Assembly (NCBI GenBank): GCA_004172935.1
Contig: SDZD01000017.1
Span: 38,912 to 102,911, forward strand
Origin: a bacterium
GTDB lineage: Bacteria; Armatimonadota; Abditibacteriia; Abditibacteriales; Abditibacteriaceae
Length of the DNA stretch: 64,000 nucleotides
Direction: 5' to 3'
Of the stretch, positions 8,513-17,381 are shown one piece after another; the first letter of the stretch is position 1; every line of letters starts with the position of its first letter. The translations under genes were made by a program, and so were the position numbers. The notes beneath the pieces were generated by a model that was given only the letters and a program-made list of their open reading frames with translations, was not told the DNA's origin and made no database searches.

Positions 8513-9232
8513 ATGAACCGTCCTCTACGCCTCAAAGCTTTCACACTTATCGAATTACTGGTAGTTATCGCGATTATCGCGATTCTGGCTGCCATCTTGT
8601 TTCCCGTCTTCGCCAGGGCCAGGGAGAATGCCCGACGCTCTTCGTGCCAGTCCAACCTCAAGCAGATCGGCTTGGGACTAATGCAGTACACACAAGACTA
8701 CGACGAAACGATGGTCATGGTTTCGTGGGGTCCCACCGATTCGCTGTGGATGACGACGTTTCAGCCGTACGTCAAAAGCTACCAGCTGTTCGTTTGTCCC
8801 AGCGATTCGCGCGGCATCACTCCCGGCCCGAACAGCAACCAGACCAGCTACGGCATCAACATGGGCGGCTGGGGCGAAGGCGCCGGTTCGCGCAAAGGAC
8901 CACCGCTTAGCACTGGAACCGCCCGCGTCAAACTATCGGCCATAGAAGCGGTCGCGACCACGGTGTTCGCGCTCGATTGCACCGGCTACGAGTACACCAC
9001 CCAGTGGAACGATACAGGTATCGCCAACGGCCAAAGGCTCACATCCACCGTGGCGCCCCGCACTTTGAACGGTGGAGGCATCGAACGCCACCTCGAAACC
9101 ATCAACGTGTTGTGGTGCGACGGCCACGTTAAGTCGATGAAAGCAGAAAACCTGTTGCGTGGCACCAGTGGCGCCCACGGCGACGCCACGATGCGCGCCA
9201 CCTACTTCACCTGCGCCGCCGACCCCGATTGA
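8513..9232 (+). CDS. Prepilin-type H-X9-DG protein (DUF1559-like pseudopilin)
   Basis: 239 residues. The N-terminus carries the type IV prepilin cleavage/methylation motif ([20 protein letters not shown]), followed by [19 protein letters not shown], a segment characteristic of Armatimonadota and Planctomycetota. Near residue 198, a His followed nine residues later by Asp-Gly ([12 protein letters not shown]) is the H-X9-DG motif. These proteins are numerous paralogues in their hosts; they are exported pseudopilins of unclear role. Its promoter contains a LacI-type operator and it lies between sugar-hydrolase genes, suggesting sugar-responsive expression. Confidence 0.88.
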   Translation: MNRPLRLKAFTLIELLVVIAIIAILAAILFPVFARARENARRSSCQSNLKQIGLGLMQYTQDYDETMVMVSWGPTDSLWMTTFQPYVKSYQLFVCPSDSRGITPGPNSNQTSYGINMGGWGEGAGSRKGPPLSTGTARVKLSAIEAVATTVFALDCTGYEYTTQWNDTGIANGQRLTSTVAPRTLNGGGIERHLETINVLWCDGHVKSMKAENLLRGTSGAHGDATMRATYFTCAADPD

Positions 9233-9275
9233 TGAAAGCTTGTCTTACATGAGACTCGCGAGAATTTAACATGTC

Positions 9276-9314
9276 AAACGAAGAGACGCGGTGCTTCACC
9301 GTGCCTCTTCGTTT
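9276..9314 (+). terminator. Hairpin terminator after the prepilin-like gene
   Basis: Perfect 10-bp outer stem (9276-9285 with 9305-9314) with further pairing inside. The right arm overlaps a 10-of-12 match to the LacI-type operator at 9312-9323, upstream of the beta-galactosidase gene. Confidence 0.6.
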
Positions 9315-9403
9315 CGCGCTAACCAGCCCTACTCTCCCCACACAATGCATCCACTTCACCGCGCTTTTTAGGTGCGCTGCGTTCATATCACTCACACACA
9401 TTT

Positions 9404-12400
9404 ATGCAAATGAAGTATTTAGCCCTGATGGCCCCATTGGTGGGCGCGGCCTCCGTGCAAGCGGCGCCCCTTCCCCCCGAAATCGAGAACGAACAGATTC
9501 TCAGCCAGAACAAAGAGCCGTGGCACGCGACGCTGATGCCGTATGGCAATATGGCCGAGGCACTCAAAGCCAACCGCTATCAGTCGTCTTACTCGCGGTC
9601 GCTCAATGGCCAGTGGAAATTCAACTATGTGCCACGCCCCGAAGGGCGCCCCGTCGATTTCTACAAAACCGACTTCAACGATAGCGCATGGAAGACCATC
9701 GCAGTGCCTTCCAACTGGCAACTGCTCGGCTACGGCACGCCGATTTATCGCAACGTTGGCTACACCCTGCAACGCGACTGGCCGCGCGTGATGACCGAGC
9801 CGCCGAAGGACTTCACTGCTTACGAAGAGCGCAACCCGGTCGGCAGCTATCGGCGCAACTTTGAAGTTCCGGCCAACTGGGATGGGCGCCGCATCTTCCT
9901 CAAATTCGATGGCGTCGATTCGGCCTTTTTTGTGTGGGTGAACGGTCAGAAAGTGGGTTATAACGCCAACTCGCGCAACGCCGCCGAGTTCGACATCACG
10001 CCTTATTTGAAAAAGGGCGCCTCCAACAGCCTCGCTGTCGAGGTTTATCGCTACAGTTCGGGCACCTACATCGAAGACCAGGATATGTGGCGTCTGTCGG
10101 GCATCTTCCGCAATGTGACGCTGTGGTCGGCGCCCGTGGTGCATGTGCGCGACTTCAAGGTGACCACCGACTTGGATGCACAGTACCGCAACGCAACCCT
10201 CAACGTCGCGGGCAAGGTACGCAACTACAGCGACCAATCCGTCGCAGCGCGCAACTTTTCGGTAACGCTGTATGACCCCGCTGGCAAAGCCATGACGGGG
10301 CTACGCGCTCAAATCACCGTGCCCGCCCTGGCGGCGGGCGAAGAGCGCGAAGTGAGCGTTTCGATTCCGGTTGCCAATCCCTCCAAATGGACAGCCGAAA
10401 CCCCAACGCTGTACACAGCCGTTTTGCAACTGGCGACGGGTAACACCACTTCGGAGATCCTGTCACATCGCGTCGGCTTCCGCAAAATCGAGATCAAGGG
10501 TCGTCTGTTCCTCGTCAACGGTGTGCCCATCAAACTTAAGGGCGTCAACCGTCACGAAAACGAACCCGATACCGGCCACTACATCCCCGAAGACCGCATG
10601 ATGCAGGACATCATCCGAATCAAGGAGGCCAACTGCAACCACGTTCGCACCGCGCACTACTCCGACGACCCGCGCTGGTACGAACTGTGCGACGAATACG
10701 GCCTGTATCTGGTGGCTGAAGCCAACATCGAGTGCCACGGCTACTACAATGTCCTCGACCGTGAGCCGCGCTACGAGAAGGCTTTCTTAGATCGCAACGT
10801 CGCCAACGTCGAAAGCTTCAAGAACCACCCTTCCATCATCATCTGGTCGATGGGCAACGAGTGCGGCGGCGGCTCGAACATGCGCGCCGCCGAAAAGCTG
10901 GTGCGAAGCATGGACCCGACGCGCCCCACTCACTACGAAGCCTTCGGCATCGGCAACAACAACCCGGCCAGCATCGACTCACAGATGTACACCGGAGTCG
11001 GCGATGTCGAGCGTAACGCGCAAAACGACACACTGACCAAGCCTTATTACATGTGCGAATATGCGCACGCCATGTTCAACTCGATGGGTAACGTCGGCGA
11101 ATACAACGACGTATTCGACAAGTACCCCTCGATTTTGGGCGGCGCCATCTGGGAGTGGCAAGACCAGGGAATCTGGAATCGTCGCGATCCGAAACGCCCC
11201 TATCTGGCGTTCGGTGGCGGCTTCGGCGACGTACCGAACGACCACTACTTCATTCACAAGGGCGTGGTGTTCGCTGACCGCACCCCCAAACCGCACTTCC
11301 CCGAATTGAAACGGGCCTATCAGTGGATTGGCTTCGCTCCCGCCGATTTGAGCAAGGGCGAAATCAAGGTCAAAAATAAGTTCGCCTTCACCAACCTCAA
11401 TGGCTTCAAGGGCACTTGGTCGCTGAACGAAGATGGCGTTCGCATTCAGGGCGGCGCGCTCAAAAAGCTCGACCTCGCGCCGCAACAGGAAAGCGTCGTT
11501 CAGTTGCCGCTGAAGAAGTTCACGCCCAAACCCGGTGCACGCTACGACCTCGACGTTTCGATGGCGCTCGGCAAAGACGCCTCGTGGCAGAAAGCGGGTT
11601 ACGTCATCGCTCAGGCACAGATGGAGATGCCAATGGCCGCTCCCGCTCCGGTTATTGAGGTACAGGCGACCAAGCCCATCGCTGTCGTTAACACCGATAG
11701 CACCGTTACCGTCAGCGGCGAAGGCTTCGATGTCGCCTTCAATCGTGCCACCGGCCAAATCACCCGCCTCGCTCGTGGTGGAGTTAATGTGTTGCTGCCC
11801 GATGGTGGTCCCAGGTTGCACCTATGGCGCGCGACTCACCACATGGACGACGAGTGGACTTCGGGCGACTGGGACAAATACGGCCTCAAGACGCTGACCA
11901 TGAGCGCCCCCTCCGTTCAAGCGTTCCAGGTGTCGCCCTCGCAAGTGCGCGTCGATGCGACCATTCAATACAGCGGTAAAAACGGCTTCTCCATCACCCA
12001 CAACGTTTCGTACAACATTTTCAGCAATGGTTCACTGGTGGTAGATAACGCCGTGATACCCTCCGGGCCAAGCATCCAGTTCGCCCGCGTCGGCGTGCGG
12101 ATGCTGCTCGATAAGCGCCTCGCTAACCTCGACTATCTGGCGCGCGGCCCAATGGAGAACTACTCCGACCGCAAGCGCGGCTCCGACATCGGCCACTACA
12201 CCAGCACCGTCGCACAGCAGCTGGTGCCCTACTCCAAACCGATGGAAAACGGCAACCACGAGGACACCAGTTGGCTCGCCCTGCGCGGCACCGGAATGCC
12301 AACCTTCCTCGCCAAAGCCGAAGGTGCCCCGCTGCAATTCTCGGCACAGCCCTACGACGACGAGATCATGGACAAGACCGAATACAGCGTCGATTTGCCT

Positions 12401-13219
12401 CCATCGAATGCCACGGTGTTGTGTCTGGCGGGCAAAACCCTCGGAGTCGGTCAAGCCGGAAACGGCCCGTTGCAACAGTACCGCCTCAATTCCAGCCCGC
12501 GCACCTTCTCGTATGGCTTGCGCCTGTTGCCCCCAACTACCACCAACGTCACCGAAATCGCGCGCACCGTCGCCGCCCCCAATCGCGCCCGCCCGGTATT
12601 GGCCTCACGCGACAACAAGGGCTTCATCACCCTTGATGGCAGCGGCTCTGGTGCCATCTCCTATTCACAGGACGGCAAAACCTGGACGCCCTACACGACG
12701 CCTTTCATCTTCCCACAGGGTGGACTATTGAATGTGCGTAGCTCCGCCAGCGGTGCCGCGCCCATCGAAAACACTGTTCCGTTCGATGCCTTCGTTGACC
12801 GCAGCGCATGGAAAGCCACTGCCAGCACCTTCCAAGATGGCGACGGCAACCCCGAACACGTTCTCGATAGCAACCTCGACACCATCTGGCACTCCGGTTA
12901 CGCCCCCGAACGCATCAAACCGCCACACTTCCTGCTAATCGACATGGCAAAAGTGCTGTCGATTCAAGCCGTGAAGCTATCACCGCGCGTCGATGTCTTC
13001 TCGAACGGGCGCGCTCGCGACTACGAACTGTACCTGAGCGAAACTCCCGACTTCGGCGCCCCAGTGCTGAGCGGCACCATCCCCGATGGCTCCAACACCC
13101 AGACGCTGAAATTGCCGACGCCTCAAAAAGCCCGCTACATGAAGTTGGTCATCAAAACCGACCAGTCGGGCTACAACTTCGGCTCACTCGCCGAAATCAA
13201 CATCGTCCCCACTCCCTAA
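9404..13219 (+). CDS. Secreted GH2 beta-galactosidase with C-terminal discoidin-like domain
   Basis: 1271 residues. A short signal peptide (MKYLALMAPLVGAASVQA) is followed by the LacZ layout: jelly-roll sugar-binding domain (about 60-230), immunoglobulin-like domain, TIM barrel (about 370-660), a further Ig-like domain and the beta-galactosidase small-chain domain (about 790-1060). The acid/base Glu is E486 in WSMGNE; the nucleophile is E552 in MCEYAHAM. Residues about 1130-1270 resemble an F5/8 type C carbohydrate-binding domain (VLDSNLDTIWHSGY, ending with a GSLAEINI strand). It should hydrolyse terminal beta-galactosides outside the cytoplasm. At 1271 residues it is longer than E. coli LacZ (1024) because of the added domain. 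Confidence 0.93.
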   Translation: MQMKYLALMAPLVGAASVQAAPLPPEIENEQILSQNKEPWHATLMPYGNMAEALKANRYQSSYSRSLNGQWKFNYVPRPEGRPVDFYKTDFNDSAWKTIAVPSNWQLLGYGTPIYRNVGYTLQRDWPRVMTEPPKDFTAYEERNPVGSYRRNFEVPANWDGRRIFLKFDGVDSAFFVWVNGQKVGYNANSRNAAEFDITPYLKKGASNSLAVEVYRYSSGTYIEDQDMWRLSGIFRNVTLWSAPVVHVRDFKVTTDLDAQYRNATLNVAGKVRNYSDQSVAARNFSVTLYDPAGKAMTGLRAQITVPALAAGEEREVSVSIPVANPSKWTAETPTLYTAVLQLATGNTTSEILSHRVGFRKIEIKGRLFLVNGVPIKLKGVNRHENEPDTGHYIPEDRMMQDIIRIKEANCNHVRTAHYSDDPRWYELCDEYGLYLVAEANIECHGYYNVLDREPRYEKAFLDRNVANVESFKNHPSIIIWSMGNECGGGSNMRAAEKLVRSMDPTRPTHYEAFGIGNNNPASIDSQMYTGVGDVERNAQNDTLTKPYYMCEYAHAMFNSMGNVGEYNDVFDKYPSILGGAIWEWQDQGIWNRRDPKRPYLAFGGGFGDVPNDHYFIHKGVVFADRTPKPHFPELKRAYQWIGFAPADLSKGEIKVKNKFAFTNLNGFKGTWSLNEDGVRIQGGALKKLDLAPQQESVVQLPLKKFTPKPGARYDLDVSMALGKDASWQKAGYVIAQAQMEMPMAAPAPVIEVQATKPIAVVNTDSTVTVSGEGFDVAFNRATGQITRLARGGVNVLLPDGGPRLHLWRATHHMDDEWTSGDWDKYGLKTLTMSAPSVQAFQVSPSQVRVDATIQYSGKNGFSITHNVSYNIFSNGSLVVDNAVIPSGPSIQFARVGVRMLLDKRLANLDYLARGPMENYSDRKRGSDIGHYTSTVAQQLVPYSKPMENGNHEDTSWLALRGTGMPTFLAKAEGAPLQFSAQPYDDEIMDKTEYSVDLPPSNATVLCLAGKTLGVGQAGNGPLQQYRLNSSPRTFSYGLRLLPPTTTNVTEIARTVAAPNRARPVLASRDNKGFITLDGSGSGAISYSQDGKTWTPYTTPFIFPQGGLLNVRSSASGAAPIENTVPFDAFVDRSAWKATASTFQDGDGNPEHVLDSNLDTIWHSGYAPERIKPPHFLLIDMAKVLSIQAVKLSPRVDVFSNGRARDYELYLSETPDFGAPVLSGTIPDGSNTQTLKLPTPQKARYMKLVIKTDQSGYNFGSLAEINIVPTP

Positions 13220-13241
13220 CCCACACAACCACAAAGACGAC

Positions 13242-13273
13242 AAAACCGGGCACCTTAAATGGTGTCCGGTTTT
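13242..13273. terminator. Bidirectional terminator between beta-galactosidase and wrbA
   Basis: 13-base arms (13242-13254, 13261-13273; 12 of 13 paired) around TTAAAT, with A-run on the left and T-run on the right. It can serve both converging genes. Confidence 0.75.
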
Positions 13274-13290
13274 GTTATTTGGTCATTCGA

Positions 13291-13890
13291 TTACTTGGTC
13301 ATCTGCACCGCGATAGTGGCGACGTGGTGGCCCTGGAAGCGGGCCATTTCCAATTCTTTGGCGCTCGGCTGACGCGAGCCATCCGGCCCTGCGATGGTTC
13401 CGGCGCCATACGGGCTACCGCCTTTGAGTTCGCTGATGTCGGCGAGATCGGGGCAGGAATACGGCAAGCCAACATAAATGAAGCCGTGGTGTAGCAAAGT
13501 TGGGATGAAGGTGAGAATCGTCGATTCGTTGCCGCCGCCCGTTCCGGTGCTGGTGAATACGCTGCCAACTTTTCCGATGAGGGCGCCTTTGGCCCACAAT
13601 CCCCCGGTCTGATCGAGGAAGTTGCGCATTTGCGCGGCCATGTTGCCGAAGCGCGTCGGGGTGCCAAAGATGATGGCATCGTAGTCGGGCAGTTCGTCGG
13701 TGGTGGCGATAGGCGCGCTCTGGTCGAGCTTGACGCCGTACTGTTTCGCTTTGTCTTCGGGCATGGTTTCGGGCACGCGCTTGATGGTGACTTCGACGCC
13801 TTCGACTGCAGCGGCACCTTCGGCAATTGACGAGGCCATTTTTTCGATGTGACCGTACATCGAGTAATAGAGAACGAGAACTTTAGTCAT
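13291..13890 (-). CDS. wrbA: NAD(P)H:quinone oxidoreductase WrbA
   Basis: 199 residues from the ATG at 13890, normal for WrbA. The flavodoxin-like FMN-binding loop is [12 protein letters not shown] (residues 8-19). [20 protein letters not shown] and [14 protein letters not shown] are the other FMN-contact segments conserved in type IV NAD(P)H:quinone oxidoreductases. C-terminal [10 protein letters not shown] is also typical. The enzyme reduces quinones by two electrons and protects against semiquinone stress. It stands alone, convergent with the beta-galactosidase gene. Confidence 0.93.
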   Translation of the reverse strand: MTKVLVLYYSMYGHIEKMASSIAEGAAAVEGVEVTIKRVPETMPEDKAKQYGVKLDQSAPIATTDELPDYDAIIFGTPTRFGNMAAQMRNFLDQTGGLWAKGALIGKVGSVFTSTGTGGGNESTILTFIPTLLHHGFIYVGLPYSCPDLADISELKGGSPYGAGTIAGPDGSRQPSAKELEMARFQGHHVATIAVQMTK

Positions 13891-14055
13891 GGGTATTGAT
13901 TCGCTTGCCCCGCCCCAGCACATGGTTCGACGGCGCGGCGATATGCGTGCGCAAAGGTGGGGCCGTGGGGCCGCTCAGGAACAAACCAATTCACCTTAAA
14001 AAATTTCTCAACACCCCTCTAGACAAGCGAAGCAACAGGTGCTAAATTTTTCGCA

Positions 14056-14075
14056 TGTGCTAAAAAATTAGCACA
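14056..14075. promoter_or_regulatory. BlaI-type operator
   Basis: Perfect palindrome TGTGCTAA-AAAA-TTAGCACA, 14 bp before the BlaI-type start codon. A further half-site GTGCTAA lies at 14039-14045. The dyad with a short AT centre is the layout expected for BlaI/MecI dimers, implying autoregulation of the repressor and the downstream peptidase. Confidence 0.7.
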
Positions 14076-14089
14076 CAAGACAAGCTCAT

Positions 14090-14497
14090 ATGAGAAAAAC
14101 CAAGTCCGTACCAGAAACATCTGCCCTGAGTCGCCGTGAGCGACAACTGATGGAGTTGATTTACGCTGCCGGACAGGGGACGGCAGCCGAACTGCAGACG
14201 GCCATGCCGGATGCGCCCTCCTATTCGACCGTGCGCGCCCTGCTGCGCATTCTGGAAGAGAAGGGGCACCTTACTCACCGTCAGGAGGGACAACGTTACG
14301 TTTACCTTCCGACCAAACCACACCAGCAGGCGGCACGTTCGTCGCTGCGTCAGGTGTTGAACACCTTCTTCGGTGGCTCGGTCGAACAAGCCGTCGCTAC
14401 GCTGATGGAGGCCGAAGACACCAAAATCTCGCCAGAAGAACTCGACCGACTTTCGGCGCTCATCGAACGGGCACGGCAAGAGGAGAAGGATTCATAG
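14090..14497 (+). CDS. BlaI/MecI/CopY-family repressor
   Basis: 135 residues. Winged-helix region at about 13-80 (LSRRERQLMELIYAAGQGTA, then YSTVRALLRILEEKGHLTH and RYVYLP). The C-terminal helices form the dimer. In this family the paired M56 membrane peptidase causes repressor cleavage when a signal is sensed. The stop codon directly abuts the ATG of the M56 gene, so the two are translationally coupled. A perfect dyad operator lies upstream. Confidence 0.92.
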   Translation: MRKTKSVPETSALSRRERQLMELIYAAGQGTAAELQTAMPDAPSYSTVRALLRILEEKGHLTHRQEGQRYVYLPTKPHQQAARSSLRQVLNTFFGGSVEQAVATLMEAEDTKISPEELDRLSALIERARQEEKDS

Positions 14498-17242
14498 ATG
14501 AACTGGTTTCAACTGCTGGAGCACGCGGCTAACGGCGGGGCCTTGCTGGTTCATCTCACCCTCAAAGCCACTGTGTTGCTACTGCTTTCCCTCGCCGTCG
14601 TCGCAGCGCTGCGGCGCTCGTCGGCAGCACTGCGCCACACGTTATGGGCCGTTTGTTGCCTGTGCTTGTTGCTACTCCCCGTCTTCACCATCGGATTGCC
14701 CGCATGGCAACCCGAAATAACAAAACCCCTCGACTCTACGTTACAGAGTGCCCCCACCAAGATTAGTTTTGCGAGGAAAACCACCTCGCTCCTACTGCGT
14801 ACCACCGCCATCAACTACAACAATCCAGAACCAGTGCTTTCGCCTGGCCAGTGGGTATTGGCCATCCTCTTTGTCTGTTGGTTAGTGGGAATGGCAGCGG
14901 TAACGCGAAAGCTCATCGCAGGGTTCGTTGTCGCCAGGCGCCTCAGTCGCCGGGGTACTCTGGTGAGCGAGGGCGAACTGTGGGACGAATTCACGCAATG
15001 CGCCGGGTCGCTTAATCAAGGCGGTTCGGCCCCAACCAAACTACCACGCCTCCTACTCGTCGAGGACGAAGCGTTACAAATCCCACTGACATGGGGCTAC
15101 AGGCATCCGGTGGTTCTGATGCCCAGCGCCTCCCAACAGTGGACTTCTTCCTGTCGCCGTGCCGCTCTGTTACACGAGCTATCGCACATCCGTCGCCTCG
15201 ACTGGCTCATCCAATCGCTGGCCTCACTCACTTGCCTTCTCTACTGGTTTCATCCGTTGACATGGTTCGCCTCTCATCGCCTCCGCCTCGAAAGCGAGCG
15301 CGCCACCGACGACCATGTGCTGACAACCGGACTCAAAGCCACCGACTACAGTTCATCGCTGCTAGAAATCGTGCGTTTCGTCGGTGCCAACCGAACTAAC
15401 GCACTTCACAAAAAGGATTCACTCATGAAATTCGCAGTCCCCATGTCAGGCACCTCGAAAATCGAGATTCGCCTGCGCTCCATACTCGACCCCAAACAAA
15501 GCCGCTCCGCCGTCACCAAAAAACTGCTCGCCGGAATCACCTTGGCTTCCTTTGCTGCCATCGTCCCCCTCGCCGCCGCCAAAGAACCCGCCGAAACCGA
15601 CAAACCCACTCTGCCCCAGGAAAATATCACCCCTCCAAACGAAATCTCCGTCCCGATCTTCAATCGGACGGTTGGTATAGAAGTCGTCAATTCGTCACCC
15701 AAGCCCCTCGTGACGGGCTTCAAATTCAACGGCAACAAGGCTTTGAGTTCGGACGAGTTACAAAAACTGCTCGTCTCCAAAACAGGTGGCCCCTTAGACG
15801 CCAAAATCGTATCGGATGACAGGGAAGCCCTTCAAAGAGCCTACGCCGCCAAGGGCATTTCCCTGTGGTTGAAAGAAGTCGTGCAAGATGAAAAGGGCAT
15901 TGTCACCTATACCGTGCAGGAAGACCCGACAGTGGCGGACTCTAAACCAGAGACAGGTAGCCCAACTACTATCAAGGGCACTGCAATCAGAATCTCAGGT
16001 GCTTCCTTACTCTACCTCCATCCACGCGGTTACGCCAACTACATCACAGGAGAAAAGACAGATACCCCACCCCCTCCCCGAACTGTTGTAGGGCCATCCA
16101 CCACCTACCAAACCGGCACCCCTAATTACATCATGGGAGAAGGGCCAACAGTTGCAGGTCCCAGAACCATCATAGAGCCATCCTTTATCCACCGACGCGG
16201 TTACGCCAACTACATTACAGGAGGAGAACCTGCAAATCCACGCATCTCGACATTGAACGAAAACATAGCTGCGCCCCCCAGAATACATTCGGCCATTGTG
16301 ACAGGCTTCAAATTCAGCGGCAACAAGGCAATTAGTAGCGACGAGCTGCAAAAAGTGCTCGTTTCAAAAACAGAAGTCCTGTTAGTCCCGGAAAACCTGA
16401 CAGCAGACTTGCGGGCCATTTTAAAAGCCTATGACGATAAAGGTTTGACCGTACAAATACGGGGAGCAGGGCAGGAAAAAACGGGGATTATCTCCTACGT
16501 TCTCCAAGAGGGTCAGGTTGTAACAGGCTTCAAGTTCACAGGCAACACAATGCTAAAAGCCGAAGATTTGCAAAAAGTGCTGGTTTCAAAAACAGGTGCC
16601 CTCTTCGATTTACGACAGGCCAGTGCGGACAGAGAGGCCATTAGAAAAGCCTACACGGATAAGGGCTTACATGTGGTGGTCACGGACATTCAGCAAAACG
16701 AGACTGGCAACATCTCCTATGACCTGCATGAATTCCCCACAGGAGGAGTTTCCAGAATTAACAACACGGCGCCCCAGGCCAATGATGAACAGCCACTGCG
16801 CGTTGTGAAGGCAATCAAATTCACTGGTAACACAGCACTCAACAGCGCTGAACTGCAAAAAGCGCTCATCTCGAAAGCAGGAGTACCTCTAAATCGGCCA
16901 AACGTCACGTCGGATGTAACGGCTATCCAAAAGCTCTATACCGAAAAGAACTTCGCCGTTCTGGTGAAACTTGTTCAACAAGATGATGCAGGTGTCCTGA
17001 CCTTCACGCTGCTCGAAGCGAAGCTCACGCAAATCAAGTTGACGGGCCTCGTCAAAACCGATCCAAAATCGGTTCGCAAACTCATCACAACCGAAGTGAA
17101 CGAAATTTTCGATGCGGCCAAACTGCGCCGCGATTTAGGGCGCCTATATGCCACGGGCCTCTTCGAGGATGCAACTTTTAAAGTTGACGACGACACCAAG
17201 GAAGGTGGAGTTATCGCCACCTTCCTGCTCAAAGAGAAGTAA
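14498..17242 (+). CDS. M56 (BlaR1/MecR1-like) membrane peptidase with C-terminal POTRA-like repeats
   Basis: 914 residues. Three N-terminal membrane helices (residues about 15-130) precede the zinc peptidase motif HELSH at 226-230 and RRLDWLIQ. A further helix near 345-365 (GITLASFAAIVPLAAA) leads outside the membrane. Instead of a penicillin-binding sensor there are about five repeated modules of the form VTGFKFNGNKALSSDELQKL, then LVSKTG and a helix RAYAAKG, which match POTRA modules of BamA/ShlB-type proteins. The last resembles BamA's final POTRA (LYATGLFEDATFKVDD). The known role of the M56 part is signal-induced proteolysis of the BlaI repressor. POTRA as the sensor is an inference. Confidence 0.85.
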   Translation: MNWFQLLEHAANGGALLVHLTLKATVLLLLSLAVVAALRRSSAALRHTLWAVCCLCLLLLPVFTIGLPAWQPEITKPLDSTLQSAPTKISFARKTTSLLLRTTAINYNNPEPVLSPGQWVLAILFVCWLVGMAAVTRKLIAGFVVARRLSRRGTLVSEGELWDEFTQCAGSLNQGGSAPTKLPRLLLVEDEALQIPLTWGYRHPVVLMPSASQQWTSSCRRAALLHELSHIRRLDWLIQSLASLTCLLYWFHPLTWFASHRLRLESERATDDHVLTTGLKATDYSSSLLEIVRFVGANRTNALHKKDSLMKFAVPMSGTSKIEIRLRSILDPKQSRSAVTKKLLAGITLASFAAIVPLAAAKEPAETDKPTLPQENITPPNEISVPIFNRTVGIEVVNSSPKPLVTGFKFNGNKALSSDELQKLLVSKTGGPLDAKIVSDDREALQRAYAAKGISLWLKEVVQDEKGIVTYTVQEDPTVADSKPETGSPTTIKGTAIRISGASLLYLHPRGYANYITGEKTDTPPPPRTVVGPSTTYQTGTPNYIMGEGPTVAGPRTIIEPSFIHRRGYANYITGGEPANPRISTLNENIAAPPRIHSAIVTGFKFSGNKAISSDELQKVLVSKTEVLLVPENLTADLRAILKAYDDKGLTVQIRGAGQEKTGIISYVLQEGQVVTGFKFTGNTMLKAEDLQKVLVSKTGALFDLRQASADREAIRKAYTDKGLHVVVTDIQQNETGNISYDLHEFPTGGVSRINNTAPQANDEQPLRVVKAIKFTGNTALNSAELQKALISKAGVPLNRPNVTSDVTAIQKLYTEKNFAVLVKLVQQDDAGVLTFTLLEAKLTQIKLTGLVKTDPKSVRKLITTEVNEIFDAAKLRRDLGRLYATGLFEDATFKVDDDTKEGGVIATFLLKEK

Positions 17243-17257
17243 CATCCCCCTACTCCG

Positions 17258-17299
17258 CCTCAGCAAAATCCAAGACTATTCGCTTGGATTCTGCTGAGG
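17258..17299 (+). terminator. Hairpin between the two M56 genes
   Basis: 17-base arms (17258-17274 and 17283-17299; 16 of 17 paired) around an 8-base loop. It may reduce read-through from the BlaI/M56 operon into the second M56 gene. Confidence 0.55.
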
Positions 17300-17381
17300 G
17301 AATACCAACTCCCAATTAGCTCACAACTTCAGCCACTTTTGGCACTCATTGAACAGACGCAACAGGAAGGAAAAATCGTAA

